The notes: generated by a model not told the origin, from the sequence alone. A stretch of DNA of 64,000 bases from Miltoncostaea sp963762825 (GCA_963762825.1 CAVXLZ010000001.1:1502157-1566156); one strand, 5' to 3'; counted from the first letter of the stretch, positions 16,825 through 26,178 are shown. Made by a program: numbers and translations.

Positions 16825-17945
16825 CCCTGGTGCACCCGCGGGACCCGGGGGCCGACCGCGCAGACCACCTCGTAGTTGATGGTGCCCCGCCAATCGGCGA
16901 TCTCCTCGGCGGTGATCCGCTCCGCCCCCTGCTGTCCGAGGATCACGACGTCCTCCCCCACCTGCTCGCTCCCCTCCGGGCCGAGGTCCACCGTCAGCTG
17001 GTCCATCGAGACCCTGCCCACGACCGGGACCCGCCGGCCACCCACGAGCACCTCCGCCACCCCGGCCAGGGAGCGGGTATAGCCGTCTGCGTAGCCGACG
17101 GGCACCAATCCGATCCGGGTCCCGCGCGCCGCCCGCCACACCCGGCCGTACCCGACGCTCTCGCGCGAGCGCAGGGTCTTCACCGATGCGAGGTAGGACG
17201 ACCACGACATCGCGGGGCGCAGATCGTGCTCCGACGGATCGCGCCCGAAGGGCGAGCAGCCGTAGAGCGCGATCCCGCAGCGCACCATGTCGAGCGCCGT
17301 GGCGGGTTCACGGAGTGTCGCTGCCGAGTTCGCCGCGTGCGTCAGCGCGTCGGGGAAGCGGCTGCGAAGACCCGCGGTCGCGGCTCGGAAGCGCACGAGC
17401 TGCTCGGACATGAACGAGGCGTTCTCGCCCTCGGCCTCATCGGCGGTGGCGAAGTGGGTCATCAGGCCCGAGACCCTGACGAGGGGGGCCGCCGCCTCGG
17501 CGGCATCGGCCAGCGCGCCGACCGACTCCGGCCGCGCGCCCAGCCGGCCCATGCCGGTATCGAGCTTCAGATGGATCCGGCACGGGCGGCCCGCCCGTTC
17601 GCCCGCGCCCCTGGCGCGCTCCACGGCCTGCGGCGTCCACGCGGTCACGTCGGCGGCGGCCGCCGCCGCCCGATCCCAGTCTCCGTCGCAGAGCGGCCCC
17701 ATGATGAGAAGCGGCGCATCGAGGCCGGCGGAGCGGAGCTGCTCGGCCTCTCCCACCGTCGCCACGGCGAGTTGGGAGGCTCCTCCCTCGAGTGCGGCCC
17801 GCGCCGTCTCGACCGCCCCGTGCCCGTAGCCGTCTGCCTTCACCACCGCCATCAGCCGGGCGCGGCCGGCGGCCCGACAGAGGAGGGTGGAGTTGTGGCG
17901 CACGGCAGAGAGATCGATCCTGGCGACGGCCCGGTCGGGGCTCAT
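16821..17945 (-). CDS. alr: Alanine racemase
   Basis: 374 residues, fold type III PLP enzyme that makes D-alanine for peptidoglycan. The PLP lysine is in AVVKADGYGHG, and the C-terminal catalytic Tyr region reads YGCSPFG in the barrel with SMDQLTVDLG in the second domain. The ATG overlaps the nnr stop by four bases, and its own stop overlaps the CCA-enzyme start, so the three genes are translationally coupled. Confidence 0.96.
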   Translation of the reverse strand: MSPDRAVARIDLSAVRHNSTLLCRAAGRARLMAVVKADGYGHGAVETARAALEGGASQLAVATVGEAEQLRSAGLDAPLLIMGPLCDGDWDRAAAAAADVTAWTPQAVERARGAGERAGRPCRIHLKLDTGMGRLGARPESVGALADAAEAAAPLVRVSGLMTHFATADEAEGENASFMSEQLVRFRAATAGLRSRFPDALTHAANSAATLREPATALDMVRCGIALYGCSPFGRDPSEHDLRPAMSWSSYLASVKTLRSRESVGYGRVWRAARGTRIGLVPVGYADGYTRSLAGVAEVLVGGRRVPVVGRVSMDQLTVDLGPEGSEQVGEDVVILGQQGAERITAEEIADWRGTINYEVVCAVGPRVPRVHQG

Positions 17946-19492
17946 GATCGCCCCTCCGCCAGGGCTCGGGGGAGAGCCTCGATCGCGTCGGAGGCGATCG
18001 TCCCGTCCCCGCGCTGGGCGAGCTCACCGGCCCGCGCGTGCACGGCGACGCCGGCCGCAGCCGCCTTCAGGGGCTCGACACCCTTCGATAGGAACGCGGC
18101 GATCACGCCGGTGAGGACGTCGCCGGTCCCCGCAGTGGCGAGTGCCGGTGAACCGCCGGATGCGATCACAACGCCGCCGTCGGGCGCCGCGGTGATGGTT
18201 CCGGGTCCTTTCAACACCACGACGGCGCCCGAACGGCGCGCCAACTCGCGCGCGCATGCCAGGCGGTCGGCATCCACCTCGGACCGCTCACGGCCGAGCA
18301 GGCGTGCGGCCTCCCCCGAATGAGGGGTGAGGACGGTTGCAGACGAGCGGCCGGCGATCCGCTCGGGGGAGTCCCCGAGATGCCAGAGGCCGTCGGCATC
18401 CAGCACCACGGGGTGCTCCAGCCCGTCCATGAGGGCGAGCACGGCCGCGGTCGTCGCACCGGCGCGCCCCAGGCCGGGCCCGACGGCCACCGCCGACGCG
18501 CGCCTCGCCTGTGCGAGCACCTCCGTCACCGATGCCGGGCCGAGGTGTCCATCCTCGTCGGTGACGCCCGAGCACATCACCTCCAGCATCTGCTGCGCCA
18601 CGACCGGCTGCAGGGCGGCGGGGACCGCCAGCACGCTCAGCCCGGCCCCGGCCCTCAGGGTGGCGCGGGCCGTCAGGCAGGCCGCGCCGGTCAGACCGGT
18701 CGAGCCCGCGACCACGAGCACCGAGCCCGAGGCGTACTTGTCGGCGGCGGCGCCCTTGGGCGGCACCGCGCGCGCCGCGCCGATGTCGGCGAGCCAGCCC
18801 GCCGGAGCGAGGGCCACCTCCGCGGGGACGCCGATGTCGGCGACCACGACCCGGCCGGCCATTCCGGCACCGGGCGCCACCCGCAGCCCGATGAGATCTC
18901 CATGGAAGGTCACCGTGAGGTCGGCCCTCACCGCCGCGCCCGCCACCCGGCCCGAATCGGCATCCACCCCCGAGGGGATGTCGAGCGCGACCACGCTGCC
19001 CTGGTGGGCGGCGATCCACTCCACCGCCGAGGCGAACGGCTCACGAGGCGCGCCGACCGCGCCGGTGCCGAGGAGGGCGTCCACCACGAGCACGTCCGCT
19101 CCGGGCCGCGGCGCTCCCACATCGAGCGCCTCGACATCGAGCCCGATGCTCGCGGCGATCGCCGTCATCGTGGTGGCATCGGGAGTGCGCGGATCCTCTC
19201 CTCCAGGGGAGAGGATCCGCACGGCGAGCCCCTCCTCGGCGAGATGCCGGGCCACCACCATGCCATCGCCCCCGTTGTTGCCGCGGCCGACCACCACGAC
19301 GGCCGCGCGCGCATCCGGGTAGGTGGCGAGCACCTCCTGCGCGGCGGCCAGGCCGGCGCGCTCCATGAGCACGATCGACGGCATCGCGTGGTCCTCGGTG
19401 GACCGCCGATCGGCCTCGCGCATCGCGGCCGCATCGAAGAGCGGCAGGCAACCTGGAAGGGGGGGTGGGAGACGGCAACGGGCGAAGGCCAC
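17942..19492 (-). CDS. nnr: Bifunctional NAD(P)HX epimerase/dehydratase
   Basis: 516 residues. The N-terminal YjeF domain (epimerase) contains GRGNNGGDGMVVAR and VDALLGTG; the C-terminal ADP-dependent dehydratase domain contains the LTPHSGEAARL and ATAGTGDVLTG motifs. Together they repair hydrated NAD(P)H. GTG 19492 is chosen because the longer frame runs antisense over acpS; AGGAT lies upstream. It is 40 bases after acpS and overlaps alr. Confidence 0.94.
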   Translation of the reverse strand: MAFARCRLPPPLPGCLPLFDAAAMREADRRSTEDHAMPSIVLMERAGLAAAQEVLATYPDARAAVVVVGRGNNGGDGMVVARHLAEEGLAVRILSPGGEDPRTPDATTMTAIAASIGLDVEALDVGAPRPGADVLVVDALLGTGAVGAPREPFASAVEWIAAHQGSVVALDIPSGVDADSGRVAGAAVRADLTVTFHGDLIGLRVAPGAGMAGRVVVADIGVPAEVALAPAGWLADIGAARAVPPKGAAADKYASGSVLVVAGSTGLTGAACLTARATLRAGAGLSVLAVPAALQPVVAQQMLEVMCSGVTDEDGHLGPASVTEVLAQARRASAVAVGPGLGRAGATTAAVLALMDGLEHPVVLDADGLWHLGDSPERIAGRSSATVLTPHSGEAARLLGRERSEVDADRLACARELARRSGAVVVLKGPGTITAAPDGGVVIASGGSPALATAGTGDVLTGVIAAFLSKGVEPLKAAAAGVAVHARAGELAQRGDGTIASDAIEALPRALAEGRS

Positions 19493-19532
19493 ACCGCATC
19501 CTGTCACCCGAGGCGACCTCGCGGGTCCGCGG

Positions 19533-19901
19533 TCAGCTCTCGGCGAGGGCGAATGCGACGGCCGAATCCCGGCCGTGCGTGAGCGACACGTGGACACGCG
19601 CGACGCCCAACTCCTCACCCCGGCGGGCGTACCGGCCGTGGAGGGCGATCGTCGGTGCGCCCCGTCCACGCACCACCTCGACCTCCCGCCAGCGCGTCAT
19701 GCCGATGCCGAGAGCCTTACCGACGGCCTCCTTCGCCGCGAAACGGGCGGCGAAGTGCTGGGCGGGGAACTTGCGCGAGAGGCAGTACCGGGCCTCGTCC
19801 GGGGTGAAGCACCGCTCCACCAGACGCGGACGCCGGGCGAGGGCCGCCGCGAAGCGATCGATCTCGAGCACGTCCACGCCGACCCCCACGACCGCCATCA
19901 T
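19533..19901 (-). CDS. acpS: Holo-[acyl-carrier-protein] synthase
   Basis: 122 residues, normal for AcpS. It moves 4'-phosphopantetheine from CoA to acyl carrier protein. The metal-binding GVDVLEIDRF motif and the FAAKEAVGKALG motif are both complete. ATG 19901 could also be read from the second Met. The stop of glmS lies seven bases upstream. Confidence 0.95.
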   Translation of the reverse strand: MMAVVGVGVDVLEIDRFAAALARRPRLVERCFTPDEARYCLSRKFPAQHFAARFAAKEAVGKALGIGMTRWREVEVVRGRGAPTIALHGRYARRGEELGVARVHVSLTHGRDSAVAFALAES

Positions 19902-19908
19902 TCAGCCT

Positions 19909-21750
19909 CTACTCGACGGTTACGGTCTTGGCCAGGTTGCGCGGCTGATCGACGTTCAGACCCTTCGCCCGCGCCACGCCGTAGGCGAAGATCTGCAGGG
20001 GGATCACGGCCGAGATGGGCGACAGGAGGGCCTGGGTACGCGGCGCCCAGAGGACGTCGTCGGCGTGGCGTGCGATCTCCTCGTTGCCCTCGGTCGCGAC
20101 CGCGATCACCCGGGCGCCACGCGCGCGCACCTCCTGGATGTTCGAGACCACCTTGTCGAACACGTGGCCGTCCGTCGCGACCACGACCACGGGTGAGCCC
20201 TCCTCGAGCAGAGCGATCGGGCCGTGCTTCATCTCGCCCGCCGGATAGGCCTCGGTGGGGATGTAGCTGATCTCCTTCAGCTTCAGCGCCCCCTCGAAGC
20301 AGACCGGCACGCCGACGTGGCGGCCCAGGTAGAGGAAGAAGGGGCGATCGGCATAGGTCGCGGCCGTGGCAATCACCTGCTCGGGCGCGGCAGAGGCGAG
20401 ATACGCCTCGATGGCGTCCGGCACGCGCCGCAGCTCGTCGGCAAGATCGAGGGCGCCGCCCGAGGTGAGCGCCCACTTCAGGCGGCCGAGCTTGAGCGCC
20501 AACAGCGAGAGAGCCATCACCTGGGCCGTGTGGGTCTTGGTGGCCGCCACGCCGATCTCGAGGCCGGCGCGTGTGTAGAGCACGCCGTCGGCGTCGCGCG
20601 TCGCCTGCGAGCCCATGATGTTGGTGAGGGCCACGACATGGGCGCCGCGCTCGCGGGCCACGCGCATCGCAGCCAGCGTGTCGGCCGTCTCGCCGCTCTG
20701 GGTGATGCCGATGATCAGATCGCCTGGGCCCGCAAGGCAGGTGCGGTAGCGGTACTCGGACGCCACCTCGACCTGCACGGGAACGCGCGCCCAGTCCTCG
20801 ATCAGGTACCGACCGACGAGCCCGGCGTGGAAGGAGGTGCCGCAGGCCACGATGTGGATGCGCTCCACGCGGGCCAGGGTGGCATCGTCCAGGCCGAGGC
20901 CGACCAGCTCGACCGATCCATCCGGCCGCAGGCGATCGCCGATCGTGTCCCAGAGTGCCGCGGGCTGCTCGTGGATCTCCTTGAGCATGAACGTCTCGTA
21001 TCCGCCCTTCTCGGCGGCGTCCTCATCCCAGTCGACGCGCTCGGCGGGCCGGTTGGGGAGGGCCTCGGCGCCGCTCCACACGGCGTGCGAGCCGGGCTCG
21101 AGTACCACGACCTCATCGTCCTCGATCAGCACGACGTCCCGGGTCTCGCGCAGGAACGCCGGGATGGCGGAGGCGACGAAGCGCTCACCCTCACCGACGC
21201 CGAGCACGAGCGGGCACTCGCGGCGCGATGCCACGAGTCGGCCCGGCTCGGCGACATGCGCCGCCACGAAGGCGAAGTGGCCCCCGAGACGCGGCAGCAC
21301 GGACCGGACGGCCAGAGCGAGGTCGCCGGCGTACTCACGGGCGATCAGGTGCGGGATGACTTCCGTGTCGGTGTCGGAGGTGAAGACCACGCCCTGGTTC
21401 TGCAGCTCGGAGCGCAGTTCGAGGTAGTTCTCGATGATCCCGTTCATCACGACGATCACCGAGCCGTCGGCGCTCGAGTGGGGATGGGCGTTCTCGGAGG
21501 TCACCCGTCCGTGGGTGGCCCACCGTGTGTGTCCCAGGCCCGAGGTCGCGGTGGAGCCTCCGTTCAGGCCCGCTGCGGCCCTCAGCTGGGCGAGGTTGCC
21601 GACCGCCCGGACCGACTCGGCGATGCCGGTGGAGTCGTCGAGGAGGGCGAAGCCGGCGGAGTCGTAGCCGCGGTACTCCAGACGCTCGAGCCCGGTGAGG
21701 ATGAGCTCGCGGCAGGGACGCCCGCCGACGTAACCGATGATTCCGCACAT
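19909..21750 (-). CDS. glmS: Glutamine--fructose-6-phosphate aminotransferase (isomerizing)
   Basis: 613 residues, standard length. It makes glucosamine-6-phosphate, the first committed step to UDP-GlcNAc. The N-terminal nucleophile is Cys2 (MCGIIGYVGG), the glutaminase loop reads GLGHTRWATHG, and two SIS domains follow with CGTSFHAG and ITQSGETADT; the C-terminus ends NLAKTVTVE. The 51-base gap to glmM is too short for a glmS ribozyme and I see none. The next step, GlmM, is encoded just upstream. Confidence 0.98.
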   Translation of the reverse strand: MCGIIGYVGGRPCRELILTGLERLEYRGYDSAGFALLDDSTGIAESVRAVGNLAQLRAAAGLNGGSTATSGLGHTRWATHGRVTSENAHPHSSADGSVIVVMNGIIENYLELRSELQNQGVVFTSDTDTEVIPHLIAREYAGDLALAVRSVLPRLGGHFAFVAAHVAEPGRLVASRRECPLVLGVGEGERFVASAIPAFLRETRDVVLIEDDEVVVLEPGSHAVWSGAEALPNRPAERVDWDEDAAEKGGYETFMLKEIHEQPAALWDTIGDRLRPDGSVELVGLGLDDATLARVERIHIVACGTSFHAGLVGRYLIEDWARVPVQVEVASEYRYRTCLAGPGDLIIGITQSGETADTLAAMRVARERGAHVVALTNIMGSQATRDADGVLYTRAGLEIGVAATKTHTAQVMALSLLALKLGRLKWALTSGGALDLADELRRVPDAIEAYLASAAPEQVIATAATYADRPFFLYLGRHVGVPVCFEGALKLKEISYIPTEAYPAGEMKHGPIALLEEGSPVVVVATDGHVFDKVVSNIQEVRARGARVIAVATEGNEEIARHADDVLWAPRTQALLSPISAVIPLQIFAYGVARAKGLNVDQPRNLAKTVTVE

Positions 21751-21801
21751 ATCGCGCCTCTCCCGCCGCCGAGTTCCGGGGTCATCGCAACCCCACGTGG
21801 C

Positions 21802-23163
21802 TCAGGGTAGCGGGCCACCGAGGTCTCGCTCGACAACCTCGACGATCGTCTGGCACCAGCGGTCGCAGTCCTCGACCGTTGGCGCCTCGACCATCACCCG
21901 AACGAGCGGTTCGGTACCCGACGGTCGGACGACGACCCGTCCATCCTCGCCCAGGGCGCGCTCGCACGCCCGGACGGCCTCCCACACCGACGCCGCGGCC
22001 GCGAGTTCCGACTTCCGCTCGGCCCGCACGTTGACCAGGCGCTGCGGAAGGCGCTGCATCACCGTGCCGGCGGTGGCCAGATCCTCCCCGCGCGCGATGA
22101 GCGCGCCGAGCAGATGGAGCGCCGCGGCGACCCCATCGCCGGAGGGCCCGTGGGCGAGGTTGATGAGATGCCCGCTCTGCTCACCGCCGAGAACGAAGCC
22201 CCCCCGGCGCATCTCCGCGAGGACGTAGCGGTCGCCGACGTCGGTCCACCTGACCTCGATGTCGGCCGCGGCCATCGCACGCCGGAAGCCCAGGTTGGTC
22301 ATCGTCGTCGTGACGACGGCATCGCCCGGGAGGGCGCCGCGCGCGCGCAGGTCGAGAGCACAGATGGCGAGGATCTGATCGCCGTCGACCGGGGTGCCCG
22401 AGGCGTCGACGGCCAGCGCCCGATCGCCGTCCCCGTCGAACGCGAGCCCGAGGTCCGCCCCGGTGCGCCTGACCCTCTCTCCGACCAGAGCGAGGTCGGT
22501 GGAGCCGCAGCCTTCGTTGATGTTGACGCCGGAGGGCTCCACGCCGATCAGGGTGACCCGTGCCCCGAGTCGCTCGAAGATCTCCGGGGCGGTCACCGCC
22601 GTCGCGCCGTGCGCGCAGTCCAACACGATCGAGAGGCCGGAGAGATCGACGGCGCATCGGCGCAGGACCGACTCGATGTACTGGGAACGGCCGCCCTCCC
22701 AGTCCTCGATCGCGCCCAGGCGCTCGGCCTCGGGACGCACGCCGCCCCCGACCCCCAGATCGGCCTCGACCGCGGCCTCCTCTGCGTCTCCCAGCTTGAA
22801 GCCATCCGCTCCGAAGAGCTTGATGCCATTGTCGGGGAACGGGTTGTGCGACGCGCTGATCACGGCCCCGGCCGCGGCGTCCGACGCCGCGACGAGCTCC
22901 GCCACGGCGGGCGTGGGGATCACGCCGAGCAGGACGGCGTCCGCTCCTGCGCTCGCGAGGCCGGCCGAGAGCGCCCCCTCGAGCATCGGCCCGCTGCGCC
23001 GCGTGTCGCGGCCGATGATCACCCGGGATCCCGGCAGAAGACGACCACCGAGGGCGCGCCCGATGGAGAGCGCGAGCTCGGGGGTCAGCTCACGATTGGC
23101 AACACCGCGGACGCCGTCCGTTCCGAACAGCTTCCGCGGCGGCGATGAGGCCGCCCGAGCCGT
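21802..23163 (-). CDS. glmM: Phosphoglucosamine mutase; start codon unclear
   Basis: About 450 residues. It interconverts glucosamine-6-phosphate and glucosamine-1-phosphate. The phosphoserine loop is visible as ISASHNPF, the metal loop as DGDGDRAL and the sugar loop as GGEQSGH. The first standard start, GTG 23022, would remove the conserved KLFGTDGVRG opening, which is intact in the same frame further upstream. No ATG, GTG or TTG precedes it before the rpsI stop. ACG 23163, preceded by AGAGG, and CTG 23130, without a clear ribosome site, are the candidates; I use 23163. It follows rpsI by seven bases. Confidence 0.9.
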   Translation of the reverse strand, partial: TARAASSPPRKLFGTDGVRGVANRELTPELALSIGRALGGRLLPGSRVIIGRDTRRSGPMLEGALSAGLASAGADAVLLGVIPTPAVAELVAASDAAAGAVISASHNPFPDNGIKLFGADGFKLGDAEEAAVEADLGVGGGVRPEAERLGAIEDWEGGRSQYIESVLRRCAVDLSGLSIVLDCAHGATAVTAPEIFERLGARVTLIGVEPSGVNINEGCGSTDLALVGERVRRTGADLGLAFDGDGDRALAVDASGTPVDGDQILAICALDLRARGALPGDAVVTTTMTNLGFRRAMAAADIEVRWTDVGDRYVLAEMRRGGFVLGGEQSGHLINLAHGPSGDGVAAALHLLGALIARGEDLATAGTVMQRLPQRLVNVRAERKSELAAAASVWEAVRACERALGEDGRVVVRPSGTEPLVRVMVEAPTVEDCDRWCQTIVEVVERDLGGPLP

Positions 23164-23170
23164 CGGCCGA

Positions 23171-23578
23171 CTACCTCTTCGAGAACTGCGGGCGCTTGCG
23201 GGCGCCCTTGAGGCCGGCCTTCTTGCGCTCCTTGATGCGTGCGTCGCGCGTCAGGAAGCCCTCGCGCTTGAGGTCGGTGCGCATGCTCTCGTCGACCGTC
23301 GTGAGGGCCTTGGCGATCCCGTGGCGCAGCGCACCGGCCTGACCGGAGACGCCACCGCCATGGAGCAGCGCGGTCACGTCGAAGCGACCCTCGGTGCCGG
23401 TGGAGACGAAGGGCGCACGCGCCATCGTGACGAGGACGGCCCGGCCGAAGAACTGGTCGATCGGGCGGCCGTTGCAGGTCACCACTCCGGTCCCGGGGGT
23501 CAGGGTGACCCGAGCGACGGCGTTCTTGCGCTTGCCGGTGGCCCGGTAGCGGGCTTCGGTCGTCGAGTCGGTGCTCAC
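23171..23578 (-). CDS. rpsI: 30S ribosomal protein S9
   Basis: 135 residues. The body has the S9 motifs YRATGKRKNAVARV and GGGVSGQAGALRHGIAKAL, and the C-terminus ends in RPQFSKR, the tail that reaches the P-site tRNA. The start overlaps the rplM stop by four bases, the usual rplM-rpsI arrangement. Confidence 0.97.
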   Translation of the reverse strand: MSTDSTTEARYRATGKRKNAVARVTLTPGTGVVTCNGRPIDQFFGRAVLVTMARAPFVSTGTEGRFDVTALLHGGGVSGQAGALRHGIAKALTTVDESMRTDLKREGFLTRDARIKERKKAGLKGARKRPQFSKR

Positions 23579-24027
23579 GCGGGGACCTCCGCGACGCGGG
23601 TGAGGCGCAGCGGCTCAGGCTGCTGGGCGGTGTGCGGGTGCTCGGGGCCGGCGTAGATCTTGAGCTTCATCAACTGCGCACGGCCGATGCTGTTCTTGGG
23701 CAGCATCCCCCTGACGGCCTTGCGCAGGACCTCCTCGGGCTGGCGTGCCAACTGCTCGCCGAGGCTCCGGCTGCGGATGCCGCCCGGATAGCCCGAGTGG
23801 CGCCAGTAGAGCTTGTCCTTGAGCTTGTTGCCGGTGACCGTGATCTTCTCGGCGTTCACGACGATGACGAAGTCGCCGGTGTCGCAATGCCGCGTGAACC
23901 ACGGAGAGCGCTTCCCGGAGAGGGTTTCCGCGATGACCGACGCCAGGCGGCCGAGATTCCGGCCCTCGGCATCGACGATGTACCAGCGGCGTTCGACGGT
24001 GCCGGGCTTTGCGCTGAGTGTGCTCAC
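23575..24027 (-). CDS. rplM: 50S ribosomal protein L13
   Basis: 150 residues from GTG 24027. The L13 sequence is complete: RRWYIVDAEGRNLGRLAS, SPWFTRHCDTGDFVIV, and AVRGMLPKNSIGR. A longer in-frame stretch to 24204 is not L13-like. GGAGGT lies about 12 bases upstream of the GTG, slightly far. It heads the minus-strand operon running into glmM, glmS and acpS. Confidence 0.97.
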   Translation of the reverse strand: MSTLSAKPGTVERRWYIVDAEGRNLGRLASVIAETLSGKRSPWFTRHCDTGDFVIVVNAEKITVTGNKLKDKLYWRHSGYPGGIRSRSLGEQLARQPEEVLRKAVRGMLPKNSIGRAQLMKLKIYAGPEHPHTAQQPEPLRLTRVAEVPA

Positions 24028-24212
24028 GGGCCGGAAGTGACCTCCACCTGCATGACGACGCGGCGAACGAGCGCCGCAAGAACGACCGCGGAGTCTAGGA
24101 AAGAGCAGGCACTCCCGCAAGGAAGACCCGTTTCGGCCTGGACTTCGCCCGCTCGGAGCGTTACAAACGGTACACCGGGTAACAGTTCGAAGGGAGCCAT
24201 CCACCTCACTCG

Positions 24213-24662
24213 GTGGCAGATGCAGTGATGGAGACTCGTTCGGTCAGCCGGTGCGTCGCGATCGCCGCACACGGCAAGCGGTGCCAACAGAGCCCCTTCC
24301 GCGGGAGCCCGTACTGTTGGCACCACACGCAGAGCCGCAAGATCTGGGCTCCGAGCCGACCGCTGGGCTCGAGTTCCTCGGCTGCCACCCGAGGCGCCGG
24401 CTCCACGGGTGAGCCGGTCCGGGAGGAGCGGCGCGCCGGCCTCGATCGCCGTGCCACGCACGACCGGCGCTCCGGCTGGGCGGCGGACGAGGCGCTCGCG
24501 CTCCGTCTGCTTGACGCGCTCGGGCAGGAGCGCGCCGAGGAGATGCTCGACTTCCTCGAGAGCCCCGACGACGGGGCCTACCTCCTCGTACGCGATGAGA
24601 GCGGCATCCTCAGCGAGCGCAGCGTCTCGCAGCGCCCCGACAACCGGCGGCGGACGGGGTAG
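24213..24662 (+). CDS. Small Cys/His-cluster protein of unknown function
   Basis: 149 residues from GTG 24213; ATG 24228 is an equal candidate. Residues 14-36 carry RCVAIAAHGKRC, then PYCWHH, so C-x9-C-x10-C-x2-H, a pattern seen in small zinc-binding domains with an RC...G.RC...YC..H shape. A Ser/Arg-rich middle and an acidic helical C-terminus (LALRLLDALGQERAEEMLDFL) follow. No function can be assigned. It is transcribed away from rplM; the 185-base gap between them is less GC-rich and likely holds both promoters. Confidence 0.6.
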   Translation: MADAVMETRSVSRCVAIAAHGKRCQQSPFRGSPYCWHHTQSRKIWAPSRPLGSSSSAATRGAGSTGEPVREERRAGLDRRATHDRRSGWAADEALALRLLDALGQERAEEMLDFLESPDDGAYLLVRDESGILSERSVSQRPDNRRRTG

Positions 24663-24704
24663 CGACCCCGGCCCGACCGCCACGACCGCGCGCGGGTGGC
24701 CCGT

Positions 24705-25367
24705 TCACGCGTACTCGACGTCCTCGCGGTAGACGTCCCAGGCGGCCGAGTACTCCATCACCCGCGCGACCTCGGCGATCAGCGCGTCGTCGTACCCGGC
24801 GCGCCTCAGCAGGTGGAAGCCCATCTCCATGCCGGAGGTGATCCCCCCCGCGGTGACGATGCGGCCGGCGTCGACCACCCGCGCGCGGCTGATGGTGCAT
24901 GCCGGGGCGATCTCGGCCAGGCGGTCCAGCGGGACCATCCCGTTCGGGCCCGCCTCGAGCCGGTCGGGCTCCTTGCGGTTGGTCGCCGTGACGCCGTCGA
25001 GCAAGCCCATCACGCCGTAGATCCACGACCCGGTACAGACGCTGGTGAGCAGCGTCTGCTCGGGCTGGGAGGCGATGAACTCGTGCAGTCGGCGGTTGTG
25101 CATCTCCTGACGCGTGCCGAAGCCTCCCGGGATGAGGAAGGCGTCCATCGCCGGGCGGTCGGCGAAGCTGTAGTTGGGCAGCACCGTGAAGCCGGCCTGC
25201 GCCTGCACCGGTCGCGCGGAGTCGGCCACGAGAAAGGCGTCGAGCTCGGCGTCGAAGCGGCGGGCGACGGAGAACACGCCGTGGGGGGCGGCGAAGTCGA
25301 CGATCTCCGCGTCCTTGAAGATGTAGATGCCGAGGCGGAAGCCGGCGGTTCTGGTCTGGGAGCTCAT
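24705..25367 (-). CDS. DJ-1/PfpI family (class I glutamine amidotransferase-like) protein
   Basis: 220 residues. The nucleophile elbow is SVCTGSWIYG, with Cys in the usual place, and the early acidic residue is in the FDAELDAF region. The protein ends soon after the domain, so it lacks the AraC-type DNA-binding part found in some relatives. Related enzymes act as isonitrile hydratases or small-molecule amidases; the substrate is unknown. It is the target gene of the adjoining TetR regulator, with ATGA overlap. Confidence 0.82.
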   Translation of the reverse strand: MSSQTRTAGFRLGIYIFKDAEIVDFAAPHGVFSVARRFDAELDAFLVADSARPVQAQAGFTVLPNYSFADRPAMDAFLIPGGFGTRQEMHNRRLHEFIASQPEQTLLTSVCTGSWIYGVMGLLDGVTATNRKEPDRLEAGPNGMVPLDRLAEIAPACTISRARVVDAGRIVTAGGITSGMEMGFHLLRRAGYDDALIAEVARVMEYSAAWDVYREDVEYA

Positions 25368-25954
25368 GGGTCCTCCACGATCGGGTGGGCGGAGCGGGAC
25401 AACAACCGGAGCGCAGTCGCACGGGCTCGGGCCGCGGGGTGCGCGCTACCCTCGACGAGGGCGCAGACGATCGCGCCCTCCACCAGCAGGAAGATGTCCG
25501 CTGCCGTCGCAGCCGGGTCGGGGAGGCCCGCCCCGGAGCAGATCGTCGCGATGTACTCGGCGAGGCGCTCCTCGTGCATCCGCACCGCGGCGCGTGCCGG
25601 GTGAGCCGGGTCGGCGATCTCGGCGGCGGCGTTGAGGAACGCGCATCCCCGGAAGTCGTCGGACGCGAACCACTCGCCGAGGGCGTCGAAGACCGCCAGC
25701 GGCCGCGTCGCCGGATCGGGTGCGATCCGCTCCACGGCCTCGGCGAACCATGCCCGCCAGCGCACGTCGCGACGCTCCAGGAAGGCCACCACCAGATCGT
25801 CCTTCGAGGGGAAATGCCGGTACAGGGTGGCCTTCGCGACGCCCGCTTCGGCGATCACCGCGTCGACGCCGACCGCTCGGATCCCCTCGCGGTAGAAGGA
25901 TGTGGAGGCAGCATCGAGGATCCGCTCTCGCGCCGACCGGGCCGGTGTCGCCAT
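25364..25954 (-). CDS. TetR family transcriptional regulator
   Basis: 196 residues. The N-terminal helix-turn-helix has the TetR pattern (RILDAASTSFYREGIRAVGVDAV then AGVAKATLYRHFPSKDDLV). The C-terminal ligand domain resembles regulators with a TetR_C_33-type fold, but the inducer is unknown. The gene sits just below a 20-base perfect-arm palindrome and overlaps the DJ-1 gene, so autoregulation of a two-gene operon is likely. Confidence 0.92.
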   Translation of the reverse strand: MATPARSARERILDAASTSFYREGIRAVGVDAVIAEAGVAKATLYRHFPSKDDLVVAFLERRDVRWRAWFAEAVERIAPDPATRPLAVFDALGEWFASDDFRGCAFLNAAAEIADPAHPARAAVRMHEERLAEYIATICSGAGLPDPAATAADIFLLVEGAIVCALVEGSAHPAARARATALRLLSRSAHPIVEDP

Positions 25955-25965
25955 GGGATCAACTC

Positions 25966-25985
25966 TAAGACAGACCGTTCTGTCT
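25966..25985. promoter_or_regulatory. TetR operator palindrome
   Basis: AAGACAGA and TCTGTCTT flank CCGT, giving eight-base perfect arms. The centre, ACAGACCGTTCTGT, is of the form often bound by TetR-family repressors. It lies 11 bases before the ATG of the tetR gene, at the expected position for autorepression. Confidence 0.75.
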
Positions 25986-26052
25986 TGTCCATCGGTACGC
26001 CGGTCGGACCCCTCTGGGCGTGGCGGTCGAGCAACGCCGCCCGTGGCGGTCG

Positions 26053-26085
26053 GTCAATTGGCGAACGTGCGTAGTGTCAATTGAC
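26053..26085. repeat. Inverted repeat with GTCAATTG arms
   Basis: GTCAATTG (26053-26060) and CAATTGAC (26078-26085) are perfect inverted arms; the right arm is itself part of the palindrome GTCAATTGAC. The left side, GGTCAATTGGCG, recurs at 49712-49723. It lies in the 224-base gap between the tetR operator and the S4 gene, which otherwise shows nothing coding. Confidence 0.5.
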
Positions 26086-26178
26086 GCCTCCAACCCGGAT
26101 ACGGCCGAGTCCTCACGCCCGGGGTGGATTCCGTCATCCCGGCCGGCATGCGAACCCGGCGACCGGTCCGCGCGGGGT

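Noticed and set aside
21751..21801. Possible glmS ribozyme
   Set aside because: Only 51 bases separate glmM from glmS and no catalytic core is visible.
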